From Acridotheres tristis (lineage: Eukaryota; Chordata; Aves; Passeriformes; Sturnidae), in the NCBI GenBank assembly GCA_037013685.1, contig CM072894.1:15759449-15823448 (forward strand): a stretch of DNA of 64,000 bases, written 5' to 3'. Under the pieces are notes generated by a model. The model had not been told where the DNA came from, did not search any database, and saw only the letters and a list, made by a program, of their open reading frames with translations. This document shows, one piece after another, positions 32,051 through 45,740 of the stretch. Both the position numbers and the translations under genes were made by a program. Each line of letters opens with the position of its first letter. The first letter of the stretch is position 1.

Positions 32051-35000
32051 ACTAGCAATTAAATCAAAAATAATAAGTTGTTGAGGTTTACTAATGGAGA
32101 ACCAGGCAGTTCTGCCAGCATTGCACTGTAGATGAACAGAGCACAGAGCTATTCACAAACACCAAATTAACCTATGTATTTCAGAAGAAAAATGAATTGT
32201 TAAGGATCTATGTTCTTTCCTCAATATTTGACATGCAATAGTGTGTCACTGTGCCCTGAATATCTTGCTGCTTGCCTGTGACACAATCCACAGGGCACAA
32301 CAGCTATGAAATGTGGATCCTTCTGAGACATTTCATGCTTGTCAGGTTGGCAACTGATTTGTGCTGGTGATGAGACTTGTCTGAGTTGCTGGGCATTATA
32401 GGCCTGTTTCTGTTTACCTTGCCAGCCCATTTGCAGCCAGCTGTTCTCCAGCAGGAGACAATGTTAAAGCAAACACACACATGGAAATTGTCCATAATAA
32501 TTAAGATCCCAAGACAGCAAGTCCCTTAAACACTTAAGCACGTGCTTAACTTTGTATAATCAGGTGACCAGTCTAAAGCGTCTCCTGAAATGTCTTCTAC
32601 ACTTGTTCTATTAGAATTTTGTCAAGGTGATAAAAAATAATTATGTTAGTCTTCCATGCATATGTCATCCAAAATGCCCACATGGCTTCTGAATGGGCAT
32701 TTTCCTGCAGATTTTTCAAAATTTCTTTCATATTTTTGATTCCTCCCCCCGTTCATTCTCTGACTGTAGTTCTGCCCATCAAATTGTCAATTTGATGATA
32801 ATTTATCTTCTCATCATATCTTTTGTTATTAAAAAATAGAAGACTCTTCATTCATGTTAAAAAACCTATCCTATCCTATCTCTGCACCCAAGATACCATG
32901 GCTTATGTGCTTTGTGGGAAATGTGCTTAATAAATGTCTTTGAACATGATCATCTTGGTCATTATCATCAGTATTTAGGAGATGAGCTTCCCCATATTTT
33001 GTTGGTCTTCATTAGAAGGTTTAAAGTTGTTACTATGTAGAAATGGAAGTAGATACCTGTAGCAACTCATAGTCTTGGAGGAAACTTAGCGATTAGACAG
33101 ATAAAGACACATGATTTATAAAGTAGACATAGCCAGTCATGGGCTCAAACATTTTTCTGAGGGACAACCCTTGTCAAACCATCTTTTGTTTCTCGTTTTT
33201 GCAAATTCACAGTTTGGGTCTGCCAGGTGAAGTACTTTGGTAAAATAGAGTTGCCCCTGTAGAAGAGAGGCTTTGGTGGGTTATAAGGCTGCAAGGACAC
33301 AGAAGAAAACTCTCAGCCCTCCCCAGAAGGGTGTCACTTGTCAGGAACACCAAAACAGAGGTTTGGTGCAGCTGAGTAAATCAGACCTGCCTGCAATACA
33401 AGCAGGCTCACTGCAGCTTAGCTGGAGCTTTCAGCTAACACAGTCCTGAGCTCTGGGTAGTGTGCTTCTCTCTTAAGCAGCTGCAAGAAAAACTATCAGT
33501 AGTTTAAGAGCTGAAAATTTCTAAGAGGAAGAAATTTAACAATCTGACCAGCCTTTACTGGAAAGCTTTTATGGCCATTACTTCTCTGACTGGAAGTCTA
33601 TCACAAATTTGAGGTAAAAAAGCAAATACAAACCTCATACAGGTTTCTCCACCATGGTTAATTCTTAGCCTGCTACATAATATATAGACAGAAAAAACCT
33701 ACTTCTCAGGATCTGAGTATCAAGAACTTCCTAATCTCCAAGCTTGCCTCAGACAGCTGTATGCAAGCCAAAACTTCCTGCTTGATCATTGGCTCCCACG
33801 GTGGTCTGGGGAAATACTGGAGCAGACATCTCAGCACCACTCCATGTTCCTCTGGAAAAATAACCCATGACACCAAAAAAAGGGAAAAAAGCTCCACCAT
33901 GGTTACTGCCAAATACCATCAACCTGCTATCAACAAAAATCCACACCATTGCATGACAACAGAGCAGTGTTTCTGTGTATGACGAAGCATAGTGGAGCCA
34001 TCTGTTCACAGTGTGTGGCCTGAGTCTTGGGCTTCAAGAGTGTCTGAAAAATTTGTAGCATATTTCTGAATGGCCCATCTCTACTGCAGATGTTTCCATC
34101 TGCACAGTAGTGTAGTGCTGTGCATCTCACATACCACAGCATTTGTAGTTTCTTAATCTCTTTAATGGGTGGTTCTAATCATGCTGGTTATCATTTGCAA
34201 CCGCCATTATTCCCCTCATGACTGGATGGCATGCGATACAATAATGGAGGTATTTTATCTCTGCAGTAGCTGTCAGAGGCCCTCAGCCTTCTGAAACATT
34301 GCTATCAGAAATCAAGGACGTGGACGATTCATTGCTTCTTTTGAGTTCTTTTGAGCCGTGGTGCCACCATGGAAAAGGGGCAAGAGAGGGTTACTGGTTT
34401 CTGTGAGTAAGATCCATTTGTGCCCTTTTGCCCTCAAGAGAGCCACACTGGGGATGGTGCACACTCCTGTAGGTCCACACTGCCCTGTTGCGTAGAGCAT
34501 TGATCCCTCTTCCTATTTAAAGGGAATCTCAGAGAGGAATGTGGGGCAAATCCCCAGAACAGAGAGCTGAACAACAGCTAAGAAACTGAATTTCAATATT
34601 ACTCCCCCACAGAGGATATTCTCCCACAAAGCCACATAAAAATCATAAAAATTGAATTCTAGACATTAGGAACTCTTAGACTTTTAGACACCGTGGATAC
34701 TTATTATCATGTCCACATTGTAGTTTTGATAATCTACGATGTAGCATAGATACAGTCACAGAGACTTTACCTACCTGCATTTATCATTCTGGAAAGATCA
34801 TGTCTATTAATCACAGATAAGAGCACAGCCTATTGTGTCCCTGACAATTAGAGCTCTCTGCCAGCAGAGCAGACACAAATGCTAAGATGAACGAAATGTA
34901 AGGTCTCTTTACAGGGTTTGGGGTGTTTGGGTTTTTTTCATAAAATTTGGTACATGCTGTAAGTAGGGTCTTGAATTTCTGTGGTGTTCTGCAAATGAAA

Positions 35001-35480
35001 CTTCAGCAGGGAAAGGAGGGCAAATACCTGTTTCTAGCTGCTACAACGATAGGCTGCAATTTTCAGTAGGGTTGGAGGGTTGCCTTGTCTTTGTGAGCTG
35101 CGCTAGAGAGAGCTCACAGAACACAGGTTTGAATATACAGGAGCTGACGTGGCACCCCGGCACGGAGCACACGCAATTACTCGCTTTTGGAGGGGCAGGG
35201 AATGGCCTCCGTTTTCCTCGGGGTGGGGGGAGGGGAAACAAACCCTTTGTAAAATGTTAGTAGAAAGGAGAAAGAGAAAACATAGTGAAAAAAATTCAAA
35301 AGGAACAAATAAATGGATAAACAGATGGTAGATGTGATCCCTGGTTCTGCAGGTATGAACTGTTTGAATGTATTGGCCACTTCCCAAGCAGGTCTCACTT
35401 GTTTTGAGTCTGTGACTCCTGCTAGGCTGGACCAAGGCTGCCTATTCTCTTTTATCCATGTTTTCAACTGCAGAACAAAG
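32051..35480. other. Unique non-coding DNA
   Basis: Nothing is recognised as gene or repeat family. A small inverted repeat ATCAAATTG-TCAATTTGAT-like sits at about 32778-32796, and a triple CCTAT run at about 32866-32880. G-runs GGGGTGGGGGGAGGGG at 35220-35235 could form a G-quadruplex. GTGAGCT and AGCTCAC (about 35094-35118) form a weak hairpin. Confidence 0.55.
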
Positions 35481-35486
35481 CTAAGA

Positions 35487-35528
35487 AGCCACTGAAACTT
35501 TCTTGACAAAGGAGCCACTGAAACTTTC
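35487..35528. repeat. Local tandem duplication, 26-bp period
   Basis: AGCCACTGAAACTTTC occurs at 35487-35502 and exactly again at 35513-35528. TTGACAAA after the first copy is echoed by TTGAAAAT after the second. This is a small recent duplication or slippage product. Confidence 0.8.
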
Positions 35529-36700
35529 CCTTGAAAATGTTTCAATTTGACCAATAAGCATGAACAAATTATCTAATCAGAAAGTCCCCAGTCATGGAAA
35601 ACAATCTACCCATTTATGCCTGAGCAAGATCAAAACTTTCAGCATTTGTTTGTGCATTTGGCAATTTCAATTTCACTTAGTCTAAATAAATAATACTGCA
35701 AAATAGTGTTTTAACTGAGTTTTTTGGTCAGAACTTCTTCACGTGGCTTTGCTACTTTCCCAAGTATTAAGCCAGTTTTTAAAAATAACAGATTTTTTCT
35801 GAAATTCAATTTATTTCTTCTGTTGGACTCTTGTACACTTTTGAGGGCAGATCTCTTATCTTCATCTGTCAAATATCTAGTAACCTAAGGCTGTAAAGCA
35901 CTTATGCAGGAACTTGGAAAACTGCTGTTGGTTTTTGTGGTTCCCAGTACAAGGGGTCCAGGTCACAAATGTGTTTTTCAGGGTTGGGGCAGCTGATGGC
36001 ACATGCTGAGAGCTGGCACCTGGGAACGCTGGGGCAGCTTTGGGATACTCAGGGCTTGTGTCAGAGCCATACCCTTAAGTGTCCTTTCCATGGAAAGATG
36101 AGGGAGAAGCTGGGGTCAGAAAATCCAAGCACATCTGGGGCTTATCCACAGGAGGCTCTGAGATGTCTGGAGCAGGCACTCCCACCACTGGGTGCACACT
36201 CCAGGCATACTCTGGGTTTCCTCTCTCAGGTATGGCCTAAGGGGCTGCTGCAGTACAAATGACAGTGTATGATAGTAGCACATACATCTGTAAGAATAAC
36301 ATGTTCGTAATAATTAATATATGCTTTCAGGGCAATTCAGCAGCCACAAAGAACACTTTAATTTGCTTCTTAATTTCCCCAAAGAAGTTACCTGTTATAT
36401 GAGAAATCCAAAGCAGTGTTCTTGAAGCCCTAGCAAGATTTATAATCCTGCAAACAAGACAGAAATTGCTCACTTTTTTTTCCTTATAAACTGATTTTAA
36501 TTTATTTCTGTCAACATTCTGAACTCTGAGTAAGCCTGCTGCTGGAAGACCAGAGACAACGGGCACACTTTAAGACTATATGGGTTTTTGAGTTTTACAA
36601 GTTTGAAGAGAAATAACATTTGTTCTTGGTTGCTATATGTTTCCTCTATATTTATTTCCAAATCAGCTGGATTTTCTGCAAACAAAAGAACTCTCCTTTT
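35529..36700. other. Unique non-coding DNA
   Basis: No exon is recognised. The 97-codon frame at 35969-36262 sits in a slightly GC-richer stretch and has no domain. The rest is AT-rich. Confidence 0.6.
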
Positions 36701-36705
36701 CTTGC

Positions 36706-36798
36706 CCTTTATTATTATTATTTATTTATATTTTATTAGGCTTTATTTATATTTTATAGGATTTAATTATATTTTATAGGATTTATTTATATTTTAAT
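36706..36798. repeat. AT-rich minisatellite, 20-bp unit
   Basis: Three consecutive 20-base units of the form GGMTTWATTATATTTTATA start at 36739, 36759 and 36779, preceded by a partial copy and an ATT microsatellite (36709-36722). Units differ from each other at only two to four bases. Confidence 0.88.
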
Positions 36799-39300
36799 TC
36801 AGGAAGGCTGCCATTTGGAGAGAGAGGAAAGTCTAGGAGGAGGCTGCAGCACATGTCATTGGGGCAGTTGTGTGTTTGTAGCACTTGTTCAGGAACCAGA
36901 AGTAGGAGCCTTGGCTTGTTCGACAAGAGAAAAGCCATTGGCATTCTGGGTCCTGCTACAAGTTCTTCTGGAAAGCATTTCCATTGCACACACTGCTTTC
37001 CCAGTTGAAAAGTCATCCTCTGCTCCTGCACCTCCTCTCTATGCAACACACCTTTGGAGTCAATCCACAGCAAGTGCAGTGGCTTGGGGATGCTATGAAG
37101 GACAGACATCTTCCTATTTGGCTAAAATGGTAGAAGCAGCATTATTACAGCAGTGTAGGCATTAGTTTTCTTCTGTAAAGATTAATATTTTGCTCTGCAT
37201 TTTTAATTTACTCTTGTATATCAGATTTTATCTGACCAACAAAATCCTGTCATCCCATCAACCAGATCCTGACCACTCTGAATATCCCATCAGGACTCTT
37301 AAGAAGCTTCTGATATTGATGAACATTATGGGTGTTATAAGATAATGGTAACTTTTTTCATTGTTAGGTAGAATAAAATCGGTCATTTAAAACTGTTTGG
37401 TTTAGGATCAAATTTCTCTCTTCTGGCCATACAGAAAATATAAAAGGCAAACTGACAAGTTGATGTTAGCTGAAGCTTAGAGGTCATTTCCAAGTGCTAT
37501 TTGAATTTGCTGTTGTTTAGGTTTTTGTTTTGTTTTTGTTTGTTTGTTTGTTTTAAGTATAGATAAATTTACCTTTAAATTCTTACATGCAACTGAACTG
37601 AACCCTAAATAATCCAAAGCCTTGAAAATGTTCTTGGGAAGAAAAGGATTTCTCTACAACTGAGAAATGCTTTCAGAAATGTCAAGAATGAAATCTCTGA
37701 AAAGGCAAGTAAATGAAAATTTGTTGGAAGACATAAATGTGGTTCACAGGTGCTTCCTGTGAATGGAAGTGTTTGGGGTGTTGGAAACTAAGCCTAGGTC
37801 TCTGTCACTGAGATGATTTTATGTCACCTCAGCAGAGCTGAAACCCCTTTGCCTCTCATGTCTGTTAGAAGGGCTGTGCAAAGGGAGTTGTGTGGATGCA
37901 CTCTTTAGTCAATAAGGGATTCTCGTATGCAGGACATCCTTCACTGTTTCATGCAGGGATTTAGGAACCAACGTGGCTCAAGCTGACTCACATTGTCGGG
38001 ACACAAAAAGGGAAGTCAGATGTGGTTTTCAGCTAATCAAAAGGTGTTGAAACTCCTCTAGAGATAAAGTAGATCTGTGTCTGAAACAGTGTATTAACCT
38101 TTTTATTAAAATATTTTTCACTGTCATTCTGTTCAGGGACATGTTCACTAGCACAGGCAGATGTGCAACTAAAAACATCTGAAAATGCAGCACTAAAATA
38201 TCTAGAAATTGCATCAACAGGCAGCTCACTTCACACAGGCCACCGAGGAGACATCAGATGCTAATGAACTTGAGCCTTTGCTGAGGTGATGTAGTAGCAT
38301 AGGTCATTGAGTTGAATGAGTAGAATTTACCCAAGAGTGTTGATAGTATGTTTAGAGGACATAGGCATTGCTAAAAAATACAAATTGAAGTCACATATGA
38401 GGAATCAACAAATAATTTCCATCCTGAAATATGAAGCTCTTATCACCCCAAGTATGTGCTTTTAAATTGCAGTGCTGGATAGAGATGCTCCAGTATTGAC
38501 CTCATACAGTCAGCATCCAAAACTAAAAGGATCAAAGCATCACTCAAACCCAGTGCCTTTGCTTGCATTTAGCCCAGAGTGACATCATTGTGCTAAATCC
38601 CTTGTACAGGCAGAACTGAGATGCTGAGTGTAACAGTGACATCTTCAAAAGAGGAATTTAGGAAGTCTGTTCTGCAGCCGTGGTGCTGACAATGTTCAGA
38701 CCTGGTAAGTGCTATAAAGACTATGTGCCATGGAAATCAAGGAAAGACAATCAGCCAGAAGTAACTGATTTGTGTCCAAGTTGTTGTATCCCCTGCTGCG
38801 TAGCACAGACACAGGAATAAGTTCCTGGGTAGCCGGTGATATCAGCTACATTTCTATTGAATAGATACACTTTTAGAAACCCTCTGGAGCCCCACTACAC
38901 TCTGCCCTATCAGTTCTTCCTCCTACTGAATCCTTCTTATCTTCTGCCTTTTGTTGTTCTTCCTTGTCCTACACTTCTCCCAAATTTTACTGGGAAAAAC
39001 ATGGCATCTCTGTTCATACAGCTTGAGTTCCTCCTCCTTTCTGAAAAGCAGAAGGAAAGAAGGAGCAGAGTATTAGAAAAGCCTCAGTCTTGTTTTGATC
39101 TCAGTAAGAGTTTCATATAAGTTATAACAGCAATCCCAAGCATAGAAAGGACTATCTATGAAATTGTTTTTATAAATGACATTTTGTAAATGTTATATAA
39201 GCTGAACTGATCTGGAATACCTAAACTTTTCATTCCTTTTCATGGCAGAGGAAAGAAGATATTATAAATATGTAAAATAAGGCACTAGTACATTAACATA
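36799..39300. other. Unique non-coding DNA
   Basis: Frames of 108-116 codons on both strands overlap at 36783-37165 and cancel each other as evidence. A (TTTG)n run is listed separately. No exon or repeat family is recognised. Confidence 0.55.
37520..37554. repeat. (TTTG)n / T-rich simple repeat
   Basis: GTTTTTGTTTTGTTTTTG is followed by four TTTG units. It may be the reversed tail of an old retroposon, but no body is recognisable. Confidence 0.85.
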
Positions 39301-39304
39301 AATA

Positions 39305-39625
39305 ACTAATAAATTGTAAAGCTTTGTAGAAAACAGAAGACTGCTAATGGAATAATGCACATTTGTTGATTCTTGGAGCAGACACCGGCCATACATCATG
39401 CACCAAAGCAAGTGCTAAGAGCATCAGCACATAACAGCATTATTTAAACTTCTTTTATGGGAGAGATTAAATAGTCATTAAAGCAGCCCATACTGAGTCA
39501 TTGGTTCCATTTTCTATTTTCTATATTTTGTTTGCATACAAGAGACTATCGCAGGATTTGGAGTTTTCATTAGTACTTATATCCTTAAAGCAATTGCCTT
39601 CATAGCAGCTGACCACCAAATTATC
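39305..39625. promoter_or_regulatory. Candidate regulatory block
   Basis: Unique sequence with GACACCGGCCATACATCATG, GCATTATTTAAAC, GATTAAATAGTCATTAAAGC and AACAATGAAAATTGCC. AT-rich motif words combined with an isolated CpG suggest constraint. Evidence is visual only. Confidence 0.2.
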
Positions 39626-40494
39626 AACAATGAAAATTGCCCTTACAAAAGGACCAGCCAAAAGATCAGAAGCATAAGATTCAGTAATTCCATTGGGTAA
39701 TCCTGGCTCACTTAAGCTTGCCAGACAACCTCAGGAAAGGGTTATCATGTGGTCGGTCATTCCATTTCTTCGCTGTTTTGACCAATAGATACTACAGTGG
39801 GCCAAGGATGGTATTGACTCCTGGCCCACAAAAACTGACCCAAACCCATCAACTATTGCATGTAGAACACAAAATACAGTGACAAGATAAATGATAATTA
39901 CTGTTGGCCACCCTAGTCTGGCACAGATTTTAATGAAGGAGTTAAGGACATAGACAAAGGCACATTAAGATCAAAGCTCCTGCAGGGGTGGTTATTTTCA
40001 AAAACATGGATTTGTATGTAAAGATCTTGATTCAAATATTTTCCCCTGCATGTGCCTGCAGCTCATGGGGTAACTCACATTCTTAAAACTACGCTGAAAT
40101 GGAAGCCAAGAGTTACTACCCACATCAGCCTTCCTCCATTTAGCATTAGGAATACCAGGAACAAAAAGTAACCCACTCTTCTGAGGAGGAAACTATTAAG
40201 TCCCATACGTCCAGCCAGGGCATGGGGAAAGCCAAGTGCCATAGCTGTGCTCTGGTATATGCTGCAGCTTTGTACATTTGGCCCTTCCTTTCATTTAGGA
40301 ATGAAAATACTTTAGAGTGAAGTTAAAGGGATGAATTGCAGATTGAAAGTCCTTGGGTTGTTGATGCTCTGTATGCCAGATAAAACAAATAATAGAGCTC
40401 GATGGAATGGATATCTCCACAGTCTGCCATACACTGAATTTGTTTATTGGTTCACTTGGCACAATTTTTTTCCCCTTGGACAATAAATAGACTT

Positions 40495-40640
40495 TTAAGC
40501 TGAAAGTTAATTTTCACTTTAAGAAAGCTCGGGCTGTAAAAAATGGACAAATTAACAGCAATGAGCACTTTCACACAGGAGACAATGATTCATTAACTGT
40601 TCTTTCACCATTGTAGAAGAGCCCATTTCTGGCTGGTCCT
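40495..40640. promoter_or_regulatory. Candidate regulatory block (SOX/homeodomain-type)
   Basis: AAATTAACAGCAATGAGC, GACAATGATTCATTAACTG and CACCATTGTAG place three ACAAT/CATTG-type SOX cores and two ATTA cores within about 90 bases of unique sequence. It could be an enhancer; unproven. Confidence 0.22.
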
Positions 40641-40753
40641 CAGAGAGTCCAAGGATGCTTATAATACAAGCAACATTTAGAAAAACTTCATTGCACAGAT
40701 AAAATTCCAGGCTTCAATTTTCTTCTTGAGAGAGTTCAGTAGTTGCTTTATTC

Positions 40754-40756
<3 letters not shown>

Positions 40757-40810
<54 letters not shown>
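40757..40810. repeat. (GT)n microsatellite
   Basis: About 27 GT units, interrupted once by an extra T near 40793. Alternating purine-pyrimidine DNA of this length is Z-DNA-prone and is likely polymorphic in length. Confidence 0.97.
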
Positions 40811-40969
40811 ATGTCTATATACAAAATTAGGTTCTAGCAAAGGGAAAGTGCATTTATGCAAAAAGCAATTAATCAACCACTTCTGTGCTCAGAATTCACT
40901 GAGGTAATTTAGATACTTTAATGGCAAGGTAGTTTAGGTAAGGTATGCAATAAATGTTTCCCCCAACCC

Positions 40970-41420
40970 CTTCAAACAGTTAGAGTAATGGAAAATGTGC
41001 GCTCTAAATGAATCTTTTCCGTAAAGTAATTCTTGTTTTAATTATTTATCAGTTAGAAAATATGAAATATAATGACATAGCAAACTTCTCTGGAATTTCT
41101 TTTCATGTTGAGGGAGCACTCTTACATTAGCTGGAGTTTTATGCGGGCTGTAACTAAAAGGCTAACATAATGCAGTGTGCGGCACTAATCTGTTTCTCGT
41201 AATATTAAATGTGCAGCAAGCACCTACCACAATGAGGAGACCCTTTGGATCTATTTGCAACATTTTCTCCATGGCCTTGACCTTAGTGATGTCAGGCATA
41301 TATTATATCTCTGCTATAATTTACTATTGACATCATGGATTAAATTTGTTGTTTCAGCTAATGCAACAGAGCAAGCAAGGTAGATTGTGAAACAAAGCCA
41401 GCTGCTGAAATACGAGGGTT
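40970..41420. promoter_or_regulatory. Strong-looking candidate conserved block
   Basis: A 450-base unique stretch with no simple repeats keeps CpGs in AT-rich DNA (ATGTGCGCTCTAAATGAATC, TTATGCGGGCTGTAAC, TGTGCGGCACTAATCTG, TCTCGTAATATTAAATG). It also carries homeodomain and MEF2-like AT words (TTTTAATTATTTATCAG). This combination is what ultraconserved developmental enhancers look like. There is no open frame. Confidence is limited because no alignment is possible. Confidence 0.3.
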
Positions 41421-44400
41421 GTCAAATATAAATTTACAAAAGATATTCAGACAGAGCACAGAAGACAAAAATAAATGGACAGAGAAGCTGTTTTTGACAG
41501 ACTGCAAAGGGCTAGAGACTTAAACTTGAGCATTGTAAATCCAAATGTCACAAAACACTGCTACAGAATGTGAGACATGTCTATTTCTCAGGAATATAAA
41601 TGGTGATATGAAACCAAACTTTCAAGATGCTGTGCATTTTTGAAAAGTCTATCACTATCTCCTGATAAGAAACTTAGTGATCTTTTCCTCTTAAAAGAAG
41701 GAAATTCATCATTTAAATTCAGTGACCAACATAACAACTGTATTTGGGACAGGTAGTTTATAAAAATAGCAAAAAAAAAAAAAGCTTGCTATAGTTTTTT
41801 GGATTTCTAGGAAAATATATGAAACTGACTGATATGTTTGTTCTCTTGGTGAAATGTAGCCAATCATATGTAATTAATTCTTATTTGGGCATTCATATGG
41901 ATAGATGGTAGTTTTCAGCTGTTATGTGTCTGTAGAAGAACTGTGCTATATAAAAATAAAATCAGTTTTTTATTTTTTAGGTGTTATGTCAGTCACTGGG
42001 TGACTGGCATAACTCAGGGTGGGTTCTCTTGCCAAGGCTTTTTTGTGACTTCCTGTCCATCTGAGAAAGGACTCAGTAAAGAGAGACACCCACAGAGGAG
42101 GTTGGGCAGCACTACTCATGCAGGCCTTCGAATTCTCATATCATGAAGCCAGTCACTGAGGCTGGAAAAACAGGCACAGCGTCTTGGCCAAAAGCTCCAC
42201 CTTGGAGACTTTCAGCTCTGTGTTTGACTCAGCAACAAGCATGCTCTTTCTTTTTTCTTTGCAGTTGAGGGAATAAATCCAGCCCAAGGAAATTAAACTC
42301 TGACTCCATGACCTAAATAAGTTGTCAGCTCAGATTTAAGAGGAACATATCATAGTCACAGGACCATCAATGAAGCAACTGTGGGTTCTACCAAAATGTA
42401 AACAGAGGGCACTGTTTTGGGTAAACACGGAGATGGGAATGATACCTTTCTGTGTGACATCTGGAATACCTCCAAAACAGCTGCATTTTGTGGAATCCTT
42501 TCCTCCAGTGCAAATCCATTCATGTCCTGAGTGATGAGGTGGCTACCTCTAGAAGTTGAAAAGCAGAGGAAGTAAAATAATGGCTAGCAAGAGCAGGGTT
42601 TGTTTTGAGGGGACTCATGGTTTCGTGTTGGGTTTTTTCTCTACTCAAAAGGCCTAATCTTAAATAAAAATTGGGATGGGTTAAAGCAAAGTTTTGACAC
42701 ATGACTAAAAGCACTGTTAAGAGAAATGGTCTATAGCTTTCTCCTGTTGTGTCAAAGATGCTGTGGAAGATGATCAGTGTAGGCCAGGCCCAGAGAGATT
42801 CCATGCTCTATGCACTGCAAACACCTCTCTGGAGCAGCTCGAATACACTGTGCTGCAGTAGGTAAGAGCAACAGCATGCCACATGAGCTTAGCATTAATT
42901 TTGATTCATTTTGCAGGTCAAGCATGAAATGCCTCTTGTAGTGCTCTCTGGTGCTAAACGATTTACACCAGTTTAGAATTTTCTAATCTTAGCATCAATT
43001 ATTTGTGACAATTTCAGATAGCTATCTAATTTTGGCAATGCAGTATTCATACCTAGGATTTCATTCCCTATATATTGATTTCCTCTAAGCTCTGCTTTTT
43101 TGGGAAAATCTTTTACACTGATACACCTGGTTAGCAGATGTGGCTTGGCTATTATATGTGATGCAATTAATCTGGAAGGCTGGCATCACAGGACTTTCCG
43201 TGATGCTGTGGCAGCATTATTGTGATTCATTAGTGGCACTTCCTCAGCAAGTTGTAATTGGCAGTGCATATTGTTTCTGTAAAAAATCAGTCACTGTGGT
43301 GGTAGGAAAAAGAATGGCATCTTTTCTTTTCTGAGGAAAACAAAGGTTATCCTTGTTTACACATCTAGTGTAAATGTAAAATGAACAAGCTCAATCCTTA
43401 ATTTGCCTCTTCTACCTCACTGCAAAGCCTAGGTGTTAGAGGATGGCGTTGAGATGCATTCACCAGACAAAAAGTGTTTCCTATTATTAATGGCTGGAGG
43501 AACCCTGTGTGTAATCAAAGGGCACAGCTGCAGTGATATACGGCCAGTGACAAACGGAGAGATCTTTCCTTCTCACTGCTACAAGCTTGCCAGCTTGCAG
43601 CCAGCAACTTCCAGCGCTGTATATCTGCAAGATAAATAGCACGAGATATGAATATACGCAGTGCTTACAGTCTTGAAAAGTATTGTTATATCCCCCACAT
43701 ACAATCATTCTAAATATGACTTGAGTGCATTTTTCACAATTTCAGAGCTATTCTTGCTGTTTGGAAATAGATACAGTTTCTGAGCAGAGATTTAAAACCC
43801 TCTAACAGTGCTGCTTTCGGAGGTCTGGTTTGCAAGCGGATGTTGTACAGCTGATGGTGTCAGCAAAGCAGCTTTCATGAGATTCATAGCTCTCTTTTGC
43901 AGTGACAAGCAGCACTGAACTTTTCAGTGAAAGGAATCAGCTAAAGGATATACAAGAAATCTTTTTTATTTTTCTGAGACACCTATGACAAAGCAATCTA
44001 AGGAAAGACCTCATTCTCTTCAATATGTGTGCATTTCAGAAAAAGCCATGTTAGCTGTTTGCTGTTTCTTTTGTAGCTGTTTCTACTCATGTTTTAGTCC
44101 TTTTGTTTTTACAAAAAAAAAAGAGATATTTTGTGTAGCAGCATTTCTTTAAGCTAAGGATGTATCTGCACTGAAACAAAACTTTAAAGCAAAATAGGGA
44201 GGCAATTGCCAGTGAAAAGCAAACAAAGGTTCTTGGTAAATAAAAAATTATGTGCCCTTTAGCCTGGTTTGCTGTTGGTATAAGTGGGTCCAGATTTCCA
44301 CAAACATGAAACCAAAGCTGTCAGTGGGCAAGGCCAGCCCTTGCACGGAGCCAGTGTCAGGAGAGTCCCCATGCACACACACGCACATGCAGGCACACAG

Positions 44401-45135
44401 ACACACACGGAGGAAGTTGGTGCTGCTCTGTGACCTTTCCATGAACTTTCTAGGAGATGCAAAGATCAGACAAGAAGCCAAAGGTCAGCATTCATGCTGG
44501 TCACAAGCAAAAATCAGTTTTAGCCAGTCACTGGAAGAGTGTTTCTGCCCCTTGAGTTATCTCAGCAAAATACTAATAATTGCCTTTTGGATAGTGGGAA
44601 ATTGACTCAGTCAGTGTTTAGTGTCTCAGCATGGTTCAGTGTTGCTGCACTCATTTGACAACTTGTTAGAAGCTGTGTTCACTTTTCCCCTGTAATATAT
44701 CTGTGCAGGGGAAAGATGGAGTTAAATAATATGAAGGAAGTGGCACATTGTGAGAAAAATCTGGGAAATCATAGTGAACAGTGCCACTGCTGGTGTTCGT
44801 GAGACACAAAAGTATGAGCTGAAGAAAGGAAATTACATGTTGATTGCCTATGAAGAAAAACATTGAGTTAAAAGCAAGGCAACAGTAAAGGAAGTCTGCA
44901 ATTTCAGTTGTAATTGACTTGTCCAGCCTCTCACACGGTACTTGGTATCAGATTATACCACAGTGGTAGCTTTGTTTAAATCAGAGTTTTTTTAAAAAGA
45001 GAGAATCAGAATGAAATATACAAGTAATATAATCCTACATTCAGCAGGTCAGAAGTGAAAACAAATGTGGTGATTTTGCTTCTGCTGTAGCCTGAGGTGG
45101 ACATTTGCCCATGTGACAGCATACAAGATACATTT
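41421..45135. other. Unique non-coding DNA
   Basis: A short A-run lies at about 41770-41783. Motif-rich patches occur at 42890-43050, 43150-43310 and 43790-43940, none with a frame I recognise. CA-rich but irregular sequence lies at 44371-44410 (CACACACACGCACATGCAGG). Frames up to 117 codons (44252-44605) overlap frames on the other strand. Confidence 0.5.
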
Positions 45136-45139
45136 TAGC

Positions 45140-45205
45140 ACAAAACTCCCATTGACTGCAACGGGACTCTGATCGAACCCAGACACAGCAAGTGCTGTAT
45201 CCTAG
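45140..45205. repeat. Possible ancient amniote repeat relic
   Basis: AAAACTCCCATTGACTGCAA followed by CGGGACTCTGATCGAACCC resembles a theme dispersed in sauropsid genomes ('aaactcccattgacttcaatgggac'), in which CCCATTGA and TCAATGGG are inverted repeats. Here the second half has changed to TGCAACGGG. Short and diverged; treat as tentative. Confidence 0.35.
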
Positions 45206-45740
45206 AAGCACAAACCTCTACCATATGAGTGTCTTTACTATAGCAGGCTGGGAGGGTTTTGTTCTAAGAAATGAGTTATTAGGAACATTATTTTGTTTCT
45301 CCTTACCTTTGCTTTTCTCGCTGGCACAGTCTAATAAATTAATAGCAAAGTTTCACTTAGGAAAAATGATTAGTGAAGCTCAAGAGATGAAGATGTGAAA
45401 TTTTGGTTATGGACTGAAAAAGGATACCTTGAGTTTTTAACAGTGTACTTTAATAACAGCAAGTGGTTCATGAATATATTTTTGTCTAACATATGATGAA
45501 ATCTCTCAACATATTCTTCAACTCAGAAAGATTTCCAAGTAAAACAAAGTAAAGGGAAAAGAACATAAAATATTTTCCCCATATTAGCTTATTGGTGACT
45601 TCAATTATGTCTCATGCTCATTCTTTTTTCGAGTCATCTGGATTATTTTGACCACTTCTTCAGGTTTTTTAACTCCTAAAGCAAATTATTTCACCAATAA
45701 TTTCTCACTCTGGGGCTAGTTTTATTGTGTTTTCTTCTGT

